A stretch of DNA of 64,000 nucleotides from Erythrobacter sp. NAP1 (GTDB taxonomy: Bacteria > Pseudomonadota > Alphaproteobacteria > Sphingomonadales > Sphingomonadaceae). The notes under the pieces are model-generated. The model made no database searches. It was given only the letters and a program-made list of their open reading frames with translations, and was not told where the DNA came from. Every line of letters starts with the position of its first letter. Positions within the stretch are counted from its first letter, which is position 1. The translations under genes and the position numbers were made by a program. Location of the stretch: assembly GCF_000152865.1 (NCBI RefSeq), contig NZ_CH672390.1, forward strand, positions 2,459,468 through 2,523,467, written 5' to 3'. This document shows positions 11,548-20,268 of the stretch, one piece after another.

Positions 11548-11571
11548 GACAGTTAAATGGGCGGTCGGACC

Positions 11572-12402
11572 TTAAGTTCCAAGCTCGAAATTGCGCAACC
11601 GCACTTGCTCGGCAAGCACGAGTCCGTCTTCTCCGGCCTTTCGGCGGTCGGAAAGAGGCGGCGATCCACGCCGTTTTGCAAGCTTCTCACCGTCTTCGTC
11701 GAGAACGAGTTCATGGTGGTGCCAGGTCGGCACAGGAAGCTTCAGAAGCTCCTGCAGGACGCGGTGGATATGCGTGGTCTCAAGCAGGTCCTCCCCGCGC
11801 GTTACCAGCGTCACACCGTCAGCGGCATCGTCGAGAGTAACGGCGAGATTGTAGCTTGCGGGCAGGTCCTTGCGCATTATTACGACGTCACCGAGCGCCC
11901 TTGGATCAGCAACGACCGAGCCGATCTTCTCGTCCACCCAGACGATCTCGCCTACCTCGGCAAGCGCCCGCTCGACATCAATCCTGAGCGCCGCTCCTTC
12001 GCCCGCAGCACCATCACATTTGTCCCGGCAGGAGCCGGGAAATTCGATGCCGTCCGCGCCAGTGCGCTTCGGCAGAGATGCGATCTCCTTGCGCGTGCAG
12101 GTGCACGGATAAAGCAAGCCCCTCTCGACAAGATCGCTCGCCGCCTCGGCATAGCTGTCAAGCCGGGTCGATTGAGCCGGAACCTCTTCCCATTCGAGCC
12201 CCAGCCATTCGAGATCGCGGCGAAACTCGTCAGCCAGTTCGGGATGCGAGCGCGGGCCGTCTATGTCCTCGATCCGCATGAGAAATCGGCCGTTTGCGGC
12301 CTTCGCGATGTCATGCGCGACGATGGCCGAAAGAGCGTGCCCCAGGTGCAAATGCCCGTTGGGGCTTGGCGCAAATCGCGTTACGAGGGGAAGGTCGCTC
12401 AT
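11572..12402 (-). CDS. gluQRS: Glutamyl-Q tRNA(Asp) synthetase
   Basis: A truncated glutamyl-tRNA synthetase paralogue that attaches glutamate to queuosine at position 34 of tRNA-Asp. The 276-residue protein has the class I motif 'RFAPSPNGHLHLGHA', zinc-binding cysteines in 'CTCTRKEI' and 'CRDKC', and the KMSKS-like 'KLAKRRGS'. It lacks an anticodon-binding domain, as expected for GluQRS. The ATG at 12402 is used because the longer frame from 12420 adds six residues before the conserved N-terminus. QueC, which makes the queuosine precursor, is also in this window. Confidence 0.93.
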   Translation of the reverse strand: MSDLPLVTRFAPSPNGHLHLGHALSAIVAHDIAKAANGRFLMRIEDIDGPRSHPELADEFRRDLEWLGLEWEEVPAQSTRLDSYAEAASDLVERGLLYPCTCTRKEIASLPKRTGADGIEFPGSCRDKCDGAAGEGAALRIDVERALAEVGEIVWVDEKIGSVVADPRALGDVVIMRKDLPASYNLAVTLDDAADGVTLVTRGEDLLETTHIHRVLQELLKLPVPTWHHHELVLDEDGEKLAKRRGSPPLSDRRKAGEDGLVLAEQVRLRNFELGT

Positions 12403-12457
12403 GCACCAGACATGACACAAGGCTGCAAAAAGGTCATATTCTTTCGCTCTTCACAGG

Positions 12458-12484
12458 TCATCCACAGGCTGTCCCTGTGGATAG
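12458..12484. promoter_or_regulatory. Inverted pair of DnaA-box-like sequences
   Basis: TCATCCACA (12458-12466) and, inverted, CTATCCACA (complement of 12476-12484) each differ by one base from the DnaA box TTATCCACA. They form a 9-base perfect inverted repeat (12460-12468 with 12474-12482) in the divergent gluQRS/HNH promoter region. It could equally be an RNA hairpin or another protein's operator. Confidence 0.4.
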
Positions 12485-12556
12485 CCACATTGTCACGACT
12501 TTGACTCTTAAAGTTGCCACGGCATGTTCTATTCAATCAGGGAGGAACGCTAACCC

Positions 12557-13165
12557 GTGTTCAGAAGCGAACTGATCGAAACGGCGGCCAAGTTCCGCAG
12601 CGCTGAGGAGGACCCGACACGCAACCTGTCGGCATGCCCCGCGCTGGTCCTGAATGCGGACTACACCCCGCTTTCCTATTATCCCTTGAGCCTGTGGCCT
12701 TGGCAGACCGCGATCAAGGCGGTGTTCCTCGACCGGGTGGACATCGTCGAGAGCTATGACCGCGAGGTTCACTCGCCATCGCTCGACATGAAGATCCCGA
12801 GCGTGATCGCGCTGCGCCAATATGTGAAACAGAGCGAGTTTCCCGCCTTCACACGCTTCAACGTTTTCCTGCGCGACAAGTTCAGCTGCCAGTATTGCGG
12901 AAGCCCCGACAACCTGACGTTCGACCACGTCATGCCGCGAAGGCTCGGCGGAAAGACCACGTGGGAGAACATCATCACCGCCTGCGCGCCGTGCAACATG
13001 AAGAAGGGCGGACGCACACCTAAACAAGCGCATATGCCCGTGCGGATGAAGCCGATCCGCCCGACCAGCTGGCAGCTGCAACAGCATGGCAAGCAATTCC
13101 CGCCCAACTACCTCCACGAGACGTGGCGGGACTGGCTCTACTGGGATATCGAGCTGGAGGCCTAG
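12557..13165 (+). CDS. HNH endonuclease family protein
   Basis: 202 residues starting at GTG (12557). The HNH/McrA-type zinc core is visible: 'CQYCG' followed by 'LTFDHVMPRRLGGKTTWENIITACAPCN', giving two CxxC zinc knuckles around the DH...N catalytic region. The N-terminal 100 residues ('LVLNADYTPLSYYPLSLW') match a stand-alone HNH family widespread in bacteria that is not part of a restriction system here. Nuclease activity is predicted from motif only; the cellular role is unknown. The ion-channel gene follows after 57 bases. Confidence 0.9.
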   Translation: MFRSELIETAAKFRSAEEDPTRNLSACPALVLNADYTPLSYYPLSLWPWQTAIKAVFLDRVDIVESYDREVHSPSLDMKIPSVIALRQYVKQSEFPAFTRFNVFLRDKFSCQYCGSPDNLTFDHVMPRRLGGKTTWENIITACAPCNMKKGGRTPKQAHMPVRMKPIRPTSWQLQQHGKQFPPNYLHETWRDWLYWDIELEA

Positions 13166-13222
13166 AAAACCGCTCTTGCGCGAATTGTTGCGTTTGGCGG
13201 CGATCCGTTCGATGATTTCGGA

Positions 13223-13660
13223 ATGGCCGCTATTGCACTATCAGCGTTGCTGATCGCAGCTACGATCCTCATTCACTATGAGACCCTCAGGCTCGCTGCG
13301 CGCGGGGCTGATGAGTTCGAGGTTCGCCCCCGCACACGCCTTTGGATCATGCTGTCGTCGGCGATCGTATCGCATATCGCTCACGTGCTCCTCTATGCCG
13401 GAGGCTTCATCTTGCTCGAGCATGTCTGGTCAGTGGGAGCGATTGCAGGACCGGAAACAGGCGTTTTCTACGATGCCTTCTATTTCTCCATCACGAGCTA
13501 CACGACGCTCGGCATCGGCGACATTTACCCCACCGGACAGGTTCGCATGCTTAGCGGAGTCGAGGCTTTGAATGGTCTCGTCATGGTCACCTGGACGGCT
13601 TCGGTCACCTATCTGTTCATGGAAAGACACTGGCGACACAATGGGGCCGGGAAAAGCTAA
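13223..13660 (+). CDS. Two-helix potassium-channel-like protein
   Basis: 145 residues with a hydrophobic N-terminal helix, a second helix at about 42-70, a pore loop with filter-like 'SYTTLGIGDIYP' (near residue 95) and a last helix ending 'ASVTYLFMERHW'. This matches the Ion_trans_2 pore (helix-filter-helix). The filter reads TLGIGD rather than the classical TVGYGD, so K+ selectivity is uncertain. Inner membrane. It lies 57 bases downstream of the HNH gene. Confidence 0.82.
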   Translation: MAAIALSALLIAATILIHYETLRLAARGADEFEVRPRTRLWIMLSSAIVSHIAHVLLYAGGFILLEHVWSVGAIAGPETGVFYDAFYFSITSYTTLGIGDIYPTGQVRMLSGVEALNGLVMVTWTASVTYLFMERHWRHNGAGKS

Positions 13661-13698
13661 GCCATCACCGCGCGCACAAGTCGGCAAGGCCTTCGAAG

Positions 13699-14406
13699 CT
13701 AGGGTGTCGGCGCGACTCCGAACATTGCGGTCACGAAGTCACTCCATCCCTGTGTTTGCGCCAGCACAAACACCGCCGGATAGGTCAGCACGATCATGGC
13801 CGAGCCCACCCATGTCGCGGGGTGTACCCGTCCAAGCGTCCTGCGGTCATAGATAATGACTGAGGCAACCAGCGTCAGCTCGATCGCCATGATGATCGGC
13901 GGCGGCAGTCCCAGCCCTCCAACGAGGCGTGCCAAAGCCGGATCGAGCATCACCATGCCGGCAAACAGCATGAAGCGTTTATGCGCGTCGGCCTTGCCGC
14001 GATTGTAGATCGCCAGTCCGTATGCGAGCGGGAAGAAAATCATGTCGGTGAACGGGAACATCACCGATGCCTGCGGGGACATTCCGGCGATCGACCAGCC
14101 GGGCTTGAGGTAGGCTTCGCGGATCACGACAAAGCCGATGCCTACCATTGCGAAAGCTAGCGCGATGCTGGCTTTGCCGACTTTCATATGAGTCTGGATA
14201 TCGCGGGCCGCGATGAGGCGCGGCTGGACAATCAGGAGGGCATACCAAGCCAGGAAGAGCACGATATGCACGAGGAGCGTCGGGCGCATCGGGCTGGTCA
14301 GTTCCGGGCTGACCACCTGCAACGTGCCAAAGCCTGCGATGACGAGGGCAAGGAAAATCCACCCCATGATCTCGAAAAAGCGGCCGGATCTCGCGGTATC
14401 TGCCAT
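13699..14406 (-). CDS. Multi-pass membrane protein, unassigned
   Basis: 235 residues from the ATG at 14406; longer frames up to 14613 overlap kynU and lack hydrophobic start features. I count about seven hydrophobic segments, with conserved-looking histidines in 'LLVHIVLFLAWYALL' and 'IQTHMKVG' and again near 'ADAHKRFML'. This pattern recalls small haem- or quinone-associated membrane families, but I cannot name one. It lies 88 bases after the kynU stop on the same strand and may be separate from that operon. Confidence 0.7.
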   Translation of the reverse strand: MADTARSGRFFEIMGWIFLALVIAGFGTLQVVSPELTSPMRPTLLVHIVLFLAWYALLIVQPRLIAARDIQTHMKVGKASIALAFAMVGIGFVVIREAYLKPGWSIAGMSPQASVMFPFTDMIFFPLAYGLAIYNRGKADAHKRFMLFAGMVMLDPALARLVGGLGLPPPIIMAIELTLVASVIIYDRRTLGRVHPATWVGSAMIVLTYPAVFVLAQTQGWSDFVTAMFGVAPTP

Positions 14407-14494
14407 CGTGCTCACCCCCCAGTTCGCGTAGCGAGACAAGGGATGGCAAGGCTCTTTCACGCTGGCAAGTTTGCGCGAGGGATTAGTCGGGCGA

Positions 14495-15712
14495 TTACGT
14501 AACCGCGCTGCGACGGTTGAATTCGTCTCGCCGCCATTCCTCGCTTCCGAGCACCTCGGCCAGATGCCGCGCAGCCTCGGCCATGTCTTCGAAACGCAGA
14601 TAGGCAGGCGCAAAGCCGAGGCGCAGGATATCCGGATCGCGGAAGTCTCCGATAACGCCGCGCCCGATCAGCGCCTGGCAAATCGCGTAGGCCTGCGGAT
14701 GGCGAAAGGAGAGCTGGCTGCCGCGCTCGCTGGAAACGGGCGGGCTGATGAGGTCGAGATCGATGCCAACTTGAGACAGGCATTCGAGGAAATACTCCGA
14801 AAGCGCCTGCGATTTTGCATAAAGCCGACCAATTCCGATTTCTGCGATGAGGTCCACCCCGATTTCAAGCGCGGTCAGGCCGAGGACGGGCGAGGTGCCG
14901 CATTGCAATTGCTCGATACCGGGAGCGGCTTCGTATTCGTCGGAAAAAGCGAACGGGCGCGCATGGCCGAACCAGCCGGTGAGCGGCTGCTTGAGGTCCG
15001 CAAGATGGCGCTCCGCAACGAAAGCAAAGGCAGGTGCGCCGGGGCCGCCGCACAGATATTTGTATCCGCACCCGGTGGCGAAATCCGCGTTCACGCCATT
15101 GAGGTCGACCGGCATCGCTCCGGTCGAATGCGACAGGTCCCACAGGACCAGCGCACCCGCATCATGAGCAGCCTTGGTCAGCGCCGCCATATCGAACAAC
15201 TCGCCGGACTTGTAATGCGCGTGGGTGAGCATCAGCAGTGCGACATCATCGTCCAACGCCGCGGGTATCTGATCGCGCGGCGCAAGGCGCTGGGTCGCCA
15301 AGCCCTGCCGCTCAAGACCCTGGATCATGTAGATGTCGGTCGGGAAGTTACCCGGCTCGGACAGGATCACATTGCGCCCCGGCCTCATGTCGAGCGCAGC
15401 TGCGATCAGCTTGAAGAGGTTCGCGCTTACAGTGTCGCAGGCGATGACTTCGTGAGGCTGCGCGCCGATTAAGGGGGCGATCTTTGCGCCCACGCGCGCG
15501 CCGAGGCCAAACCAGCCAGCTTCGTTCCAGCTGCGGATGAGGCCTTCACCCCATTCGCGCTCCACCGCTCGCGCCATCGCGGCAGGCGTTGCTTTGGGCA
15601 GGCAGCCCAATGAATTGCCGTCGAGGTAGATCACGCCCTCTGGCACTACGAAGCGGTCGCGGTAGGCGCCGAGTGGGTCGGCCGCATCGAGTTCGCGGGC
15701 GCGATCAAGCAT
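14495..15712 (-). CDS. kynU: Kynureninase
   Basis: A PLP enzyme that cleaves kynurenine to anthranilate and alanine. The 405-residue protein has 'IYLDGNSLGCLPKATPA' at the N-terminus, 'WDLSHSTGAMPVDLNG' (cofactor Asp) and the Schiff-base lysine in 'TGCGYKYLCGGPGAP'. Length is normal. Its start overlaps the end of kynB by 8 bases, indicating translational coupling, and it is the last gene of kynA-kynB-kynU. Confidence 0.96.
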   Translation of the reverse strand: MLDRARELDAADPLGAYRDRFVVPEGVIYLDGNSLGCLPKATPAAMARAVEREWGEGLIRSWNEAGWFGLGARVGAKIAPLIGAQPHEVIACDTVSANLFKLIAAALDMRPGRNVILSEPGNFPTDIYMIQGLERQGLATQRLAPRDQIPAALDDDVALLMLTHAHYKSGELFDMAALTKAAHDAGALVLWDLSHSTGAMPVDLNGVNADFATGCGYKYLCGGPGAPAFAFVAERHLADLKQPLTGWFGHARPFAFSDEYEAAPGIEQLQCGTSPVLGLTALEIGVDLIAEIGIGRLYAKSQALSEYFLECLSQVGIDLDLISPPVSSERGSQLSFRHPQAYAICQALIGRGVIGDFRDPDILRLGFAPAYLRFEDMAEAARHLAEVLGSEEWRRDEFNRRSAVT

Positions 15713-16337
15713 CGGGGAGTTCCCTCAAAATGGCCCGCACGGGCGATGCGTCGCCGGAAACGATAAGGAGTGGGAGAGCGATCAATTCGTATCGTCCCTC
15801 CTCCACGTCATCGAGCACCAACCCCTCCAGCACGCGGATATCGTGTTTGAGCACCGCCTTGTGCGCGTCCATCGTCTTGGAGGACTGCGGGTCGATCGAG
15901 GGGCCGTCGATCCCGATCAGCTTCACGCCTTGCACGGCGAGCCATTCGATCGTCTCAGGTGCAATCGCGGTCGTTTGCTCGTCCCATTCCTCGTGCGGAA
16001 AGCTCTTGAAAGTGCGAAAGAGCACGCGATCGGCGGAATTGATGTGAGGTAGGTCGCCGACTTCGATAAGCGCCCCCACTTCGCGTGCATCGACCACCAG
16101 GCATTCGCCAAGATAAGGGTCAAGACCGACTGAGGCGATGTCCGGCGCTTCCTGCGAATAGTGCAGCGGCGCATCCGCATGGGCGCCCGAATGGGTCGAC
16201 AAGGTCAGCGCCGAAACGTTGACCGGCGATCCGTCTTCCATCTGCCACGTGCGCGCCTGCGTGAAGGCGGTATCGCCCGGCCAAACGGGAAGCGAGGGCC
16301 GCAGCGGCTGCGAAATGTCCCAGATCTTGCGAGCCAT
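15705..16337 (-). CDS. kynB: Arylformamidase (kynurenine formamidase), cyclase family
   Basis: Hydrolyses N-formylkynurenine to kynurenine. The 210-residue protein has the metal-binding 'HSGAHADAPLHY' (HxGxHxDxxxH) typical of the bacterial cyclase-like formamidase. The ATG at 16337 shares its A with the kynA stop codon (TGATG), which fixes the start; the longer frame to 16481 lies inside kynA. Zinc-dependent, cytosolic. Confidence 0.96.
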   Translation of the reverse strand: MARKIWDISQPLRPSLPVWPGDTAFTQARTWQMEDGSPVNVSALTLSTHSGAHADAPLHYSQEAPDIASVGLDPYLGECLVVDAREVGALIEVGDLPHINSADRVLFRTFKSFPHEEWDEQTTAIAPETIEWLAVQGVKLIGIDGPSIDPQSSKTMDAHKAVLKHDIRVLEGLVLDDVEEGRYELIALPLLIVSGDASPVRAILRELPDA

Positions 16338-17128
16338 CAGATCGCGGTCCTGACGCTCAAAAGCTCGGGGAAAAACGCCTGTTTCAAGACGCCTTCGAGG
16401 TAAGGCACACCCGGCGTCCCGCCCGTGCCGCGCTTGAAGCCGATGATCCGCTCGACCGTCTTCAGATGGCCGAACCGCCAACGCTGAAAGTGATATTCGA
16501 GGTCGACCAGTTTCTCCGCGAGTTCATAAAGGTCCCAGTGCGCGCTCGGCTTGCGGTAAATCTGGGCCCAAGCAGCCTCGACGCTGGCATTGTGGACGTA
16601 AGGCTTGGTCGGATCGCGCTCCAGCACATCCGCGTCGATTGCAAATCCGCGCTTCGCCAGCAAGTGGATCGCCGCATCGTAAATGCTCGCGCGGGTCGTT
16701 TCGCTCTCGAGGCGCTGTGACCAGTCGCCGGTCTTTTCATGGAGGCGGATGTGCTTTGCGTCGCGCGCGCCGAGCATGAATTCCATCATCCGGTATTGCG
16801 GGGACTGGAAGCCGCTCGAAGACCCGAGATGCGGGCGGATCGTCGAATAATCGTGCGGGGTCATGGTCGAGAGCACGTCCCAACTCTGGATCAGTTGCTC
16901 CTGCGCCCGCGCCACGCGTGAAAGCATCTTGAACGCCGGGCGCAGATCATCTGCCTCGATATGCTCGCGCGCCAGCGTCAATTCGTGAAGGCACAGCTTG
17001 AGCCACAATTCGCCCGACTGGTGGACGATGATGAACAGCATCTCGTCATGCGCGCCCGATGCCGGATGCTGACTGTCGAGGATTTTCCCGAGGTCGAGAT
17101 AGCTCGTGTAAGTGACGGTGTCGGCCAT
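16337..17128 (-). CDS. kynA: Tryptophan 2,3-dioxygenase
   Basis: A haem enzyme that opens the indole ring of tryptophan to give N-formylkynurenine. The 263-residue protein has the N-terminal 'YTSYLDLGKILDSQHP', the substrate region 'FIIVHQSGELWLKL' and 'GSSSGFQSPQYRMMEFMLG'. It is the first gene of the kyn operon and is followed without a gap by kynB. A DUF4112 gene lies 50 bases upstream on the same strand, so the promoter may lie in that short gap or further upstream. Confidence 0.96.
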   Translation of the reverse strand: MADTVTYTSYLDLGKILDSQHPASGAHDEMLFIIVHQSGELWLKLCLHELTLAREHIEADDLRPAFKMLSRVARAQEQLIQSWDVLSTMTPHDYSTIRPHLGSSSGFQSPQYRMMEFMLGARDAKHIRLHEKTGDWSQRLESETTRASIYDAAIHLLAKRGFAIDADVLERDPTKPYVHNASVEAAWAQIYRKPSAHWDLYELAEKLVDLEYHFQRWRFGHLKTVERIIGFKRGTGGTPGVPYLEGVLKQAFFPELLSVRTAI

Positions 17129-17178
17129 GCCTCACCGCTAGACCAAGACGGTATCGATTGAAACCAGCCGTGAGCGGC

Positions 17179-17634
17179 TCAGCCTTCGAGGACGCGCGTT
17201 TCGGGGTGGTGCTTGTCGAGGTGCTTCTTGATGATGCGCAGGTTGCGAGTGTTCGAGCGGAACACGAAGTCCGCCGCATCGCCGACCAGCGGAACGAGTC
17301 CCAGTAGCGTATCGAACGCGACATTGGTGCCCATGCGTGTCAGCTGCCACTTCGACATGCCGAGATTGCGGGCTTCCCACACGATGTAGGCGCCAAGCGC
17401 GGTGGTGATGAAATCGCCGATCACCGGGACGAGCCCGATCAATGCATCGAGCCCGATAGGTACGTTGACGCCCGGCACCCGAAAGCTGCGTTCTAGCAGC
17501 ATTTCCATCGCCTCTACGCGGGCACGGACCGATGCGGGATCGGTGCCGGTTGGCAGCGACATGCCCATGACTTGGGGACGCTCTGCAAATGGGTTTTCGA
17601 CCACGGGGCGGCGGGGTCCTTCAGGACCGTTCAT
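17179..17634 (-). CDS. DUF4112 domain membrane protein
   Basis: 151 residues. The DUF4112 core is recognisable from 'DALIGLVPVIGDFITTALGAYI' (split here by families into two short hydrophobic segments) and 'DTLLGLVPLVGDAADF', two repeats of a G-L-V-P-x-x-G-D motif. Probably membrane-associated; function unknown. It lies between the peptide-binding lipoprotein gene (18 bases upstream) and kynA (50 bases downstream), possibly a shared transcript. Confidence 0.85.
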   Translation of the reverse strand: MNGPEGPRRPVVENPFAERPQVMGMSLPTGTDPASVRARVEAMEMLLERSFRVPGVNVPIGLDALIGLVPVIGDFITTALGAYIVWEARNLGMSKWQLTRMGTNVAFDTLLGLVPLVGDAADFVFRSNTRNLRIIKKHLDKHHPETRVLEG

Positions 17635-17652
17635 TGCACTCTCCTTTCCAAT

Positions 17653-19122
17653 CTATGTGGTGGGCTCCGACAGCGGGAACAAGGGGTGCAGGCCCCAGGG
17701 GTTCGCCTGGTATCCGCTCACCGCACCGCGCACCAGCGACCAACGCACGGGTACACCGAAGGGAATGAAGACCTCTGCTGCGACCAATTCGGCATGCGCT
17801 TCTGCGAGCAACGCCTGCTTGGCTGCCGGATCGCGCAGTTCGAGCGAATCCCGCACAAGTTCGTCGGCAGTCGGAGAGCACAGGCCCAGTTCGATGGTGC
17901 AGTTGAGCTGGTTGAGGAACCAGCGGGGCGAGGAGTAGCGCGCGAGGCGGTCACGCAGTTCAAGGTCGCCGCCTTCACCCATTCCAACGCGTGTCGCGCT
18001 GACCCCGATCGACTGCCAGGCAGTGGCGATCTGACGAAACAGCAACTCGCTCCCCGGTCCGGCGGGCATTCCGACCGTGACGCTTGCCTCCTCGCCCGTC
18101 TCAGCCTCCCATGCAGCAATGCGCGCACGGGCGGTTGCTTGCCTCTGCTCGAAAGTCAGGTCGTCCCACCGCGAGGCGGGATAGCGCTGCGGACTGAACA
18201 GGTCGGACGGCACAATCCAGGTGCTCGCTCGCCAACCGCCTAGCCCGAAAGGCTGGATGAGCGCCGCTCGATCGATTGCCATCGACAGCGCCTCGCGTCG
18301 GTCGGGATCGGAAAGCAGGCCCGCATCGCTGCGAAAGATCAGCCCGAACAAGCCTAACGCAGGGTCGACCTGAACTGTCCCGCGTGAAAGCGGTCCCAAC
18401 TGCGCGAGCGGGAAGGTCGCGATTGTACCGTTGAGAAGCAGGTCGACCTCGCCGCTGGTAAAGGCATCGACCGCCGCTTGCCCGCTGATTGCACGAATGG
18501 TCAGCCCGCGCGAAAGATCCTCCCAGTCTTCACGAGCAGGCAGGCCCCGCGCCTCAGGTGGGAGAACGCTAAGGCGCGCCAGGGACGAATCCTCGTCGCG
18601 AGACATGACCATGGGCCCTACACCGCTCCCTCGCTTGGTCAGGCCCAATTCGGGTTGGGCGAGGAGGCGGAGGAATTCGGGCATCGGCCCCGACAAGCGC
18701 AACTCGACGACCCGCCCGGTCATTGCGCGAATTTCCGTCACTTTGGCGAGATCGAGGCCCAGTGACGTTCCTTCGAGCTGGGCAATCCTCTCCCGAAGAG
18801 CGGTCCGCACGTCCTCGGCCGTCAGTTCCTCGCCATCCGGCCAATTCGCGTCGCGAAGTCGGAAGATGTAGCTGCGCCCGTCATCGGTAACGATCCAGCG
18901 TTCGGCAATCGCCGGGACGACCTGTCCCGAAGGGTCAAGCGCAACGAGGCCTTCATTGGTTGCAGCGCGCAAATGCTGGGCGGCGCTGGAAAGCCTCACG
19001 CCCTGCTGAAAGAGCGCGTTCTCGTTTCCGAAAATCGCGACGTCGACCGGACCGCGCTCGCCACCGGGGCTGCAGGACGCGGCTAAAAGTGCAGACAGGA
19101 AGGTAGCGAGGAATCGTATCAC
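17653..19122 (-). CDS. Peptide ABC transporter substrate-binding lipoprotein (orphan)
   Basis: 489 residues from GTG 19122, chosen because it begins a lipoprotein signal (IRFLATFLSALLAASC, cysteine about residue 16). The body is a family 5 solute-binding protein: 'DDGRSYIFRLRDANWPDGEELTAEDV' carries the family's hallmark spacing, with 'RREALSMAIDRAALIQ' further on. Such proteins normally deliver oligopeptides or nickel to an ABC permease, but no permease or ATPase gene is adjacent. Substrate unknown. Confidence 0.85.
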   Translation of the reverse strand: MIRFLATFLSALLAASCSPGGERGPVDVAIFGNENALFQQGVRLSSAAQHLRAATNEGLVALDPSGQVVPAIAERWIVTDDGRSYIFRLRDANWPDGEELTAEDVRTALRERIAQLEGTSLGLDLAKVTEIRAMTGRVVELRLSGPMPEFLRLLAQPELGLTKRGSGVGPMVMSRDEDSSLARLSVLPPEARGLPAREDWEDLSRGLTIRAISGQAAVDAFTSGEVDLLLNGTIATFPLAQLGPLSRGTVQVDPALGLFGLIFRSDAGLLSDPDRREALSMAIDRAALIQPFGLGGWRASTWIVPSDLFSPQRYPASRWDDLTFEQRQATARARIAAWEAETGEEASVTVGMPAGPGSELLFRQIATAWQSIGVSATRVGMGEGGDLELRDRLARYSSPRWFLNQLNCTIELGLCSPTADELVRDSLELRDPAAKQALLAEAHAELVAAEVFIPFGVPVRWSLVRGAVSGYQANPWGLHPLFPLSEPTT

Positions 19123-19198
19123 GCCTGCCGGATTAGCAGCTTGCGCGAGATTATTCAGTCCAAAGTGTCGTGTCTGTCGACGCGAATAGCGTGCAGTG

Positions 19199-19576
19199 TC
19201 AGACCTTGCGGATATTCTGCGGTTTTGGTGGCGGCGGAGCGCGGTGTGCATGCGACATCATTGCAGAGCCGACCGACGATTCCTGCGGAGCACCGCTCGG
19301 CTTGCGGGCTGCCTGAGAGTCGATCTCTTCATCGAATGCGATACCGAAGCGCTGGTCTTGCACCCAGGCTACGTTGCCTTTGATTTTACCGACATTGCGC
19401 AGTTCGACAGTGACGCGATTGCCACGCGCGACACGCATGGGACCTTCGCCCATCATACCGCCATCGGACAGATTGCGCACACGGACCCGGTGCTGTTCGC
19501 TCTCGTTCTCGATGCTCACATTGGCAAGCAAGAATAGGCTGTCGCGTGAATCGCTTCTGGTTTCGACACCCGTCAT
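19199..19576 (-). CDS. PilZ domain protein
   Basis: 125 residues. The PilZ core 'RVRNLSDGGMMGEGP' matches the second cyclic-di-GMP-binding motif (D/NxSxxG), and the final strand 'GNVAWVQDQRFGIAFDEEID' is typical. The first motif (RxxxR) before the barrel is not obvious, so c-di-GMP binding is uncertain. It stands alone with its own upstream gap of 233 bases to dksA, in which I see no further gene. Confidence 0.82.
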   Translation of the reverse strand: MTGVETRSDSRDSLFLLANVSIENESEQHRVRVRNLSDGGMMGEGPMRVARGNRVTVELRNVGKIKGNVAWVQDQRFGIAFDEEIDSQAARKPSGAPQESSVGSAMMSHAHRAPPPPKPQNIRKV

Positions 19577-19809
19577 TAGCAGTAACTCCTAGCCCCATCG
19601 GGATGATCTTTTTGTTTTCGACCCCCGTTCGACAAGGTTCACTGCACCGCTCGCCGAACGCAAGAGGGGAGCTAAGACTTCGAGGTAAACGAGCCGTAAA
19701 GAATAAGGCCGCAGCGCCGGTTCAATGAACTAGCGTCTCATTCTGGAACGAAAGATCGACAGACTTGAATGCGCAACGCCCGTTTTGAGCGTTGAAGAGA
19801 CTAAGTTGC

Positions 19810-20268
19810 CTAGTCGTCGCGCGAGATCTTCTCGCGGCGCTCATGCGCTTCTTGCGCTTCGACAGTCATCGTGGCGACTGGCCTTGCGATGAGGCGCTTC
19901 AATCCGATCGGATCGCCTGTCACTTCGCAATATCCATATTCGCCCTGGTCGATGCGGCGCAGCGCGGAGTCGATCTTGGAAACAAGCTTGCGCTGGCGGT
20001 CGCGGGTGCGCAGCTCGATCCCCCAATCGGTCTCGCTTGATGCGCGGTCATTCAGGTCAGCTTCGCGGATCGGGCCGTCGGCAAGCGACTGGAGCGTTTG
20101 ACCTGCGGCTGTGTGAATAGAGCGCTTCCATTCGATCAGCAGCATCTGAAAATAAGCCTGCTGCCGCTCGTTCATGTATTCTTCGTCGTCGCTGGGGACG
20201 TAATTCTCAGGAAAAAGACTCTTCGCTTTATCGAGAATTTTACTGTCGTCAGAAGCCGCCGCTGCCAT
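19810..20268 (-). CDS. dksA: RNA polymerase-binding transcription factor DksA
   Basis: Binds the secondary channel of RNA polymerase and, with ppGpp, controls rRNA and amino-acid promoters. The 152-residue protein has the coiled-coil with 'DLNDRASSETDWGIELRTRDRQRKL', including the acidic tip, and the C-terminal 'GEYGYCEVTGDPIGLKRL' motif. Only one of the four zinc-finger cysteines remains (C-x-x-T, then P-x-x-T in place of CxxC), as in many alphaproteobacterial DksA. The ATG at 20268 is preferred over 20304 and 20445, which lack a ribosome site. Confidence 0.92.
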   Translation of the reverse strand: MAAAASDDSKILDKAKSLFPENYVPSDDEEYMNERQQAYFQMLLIEWKRSIHTAAGQTLQSLADGPIREADLNDRASSETDWGIELRTRDRQRKLVSKIDSALRRIDQGEYGYCEVTGDPIGLKRLIARPVATMTVEAQEAHERREKISRDD

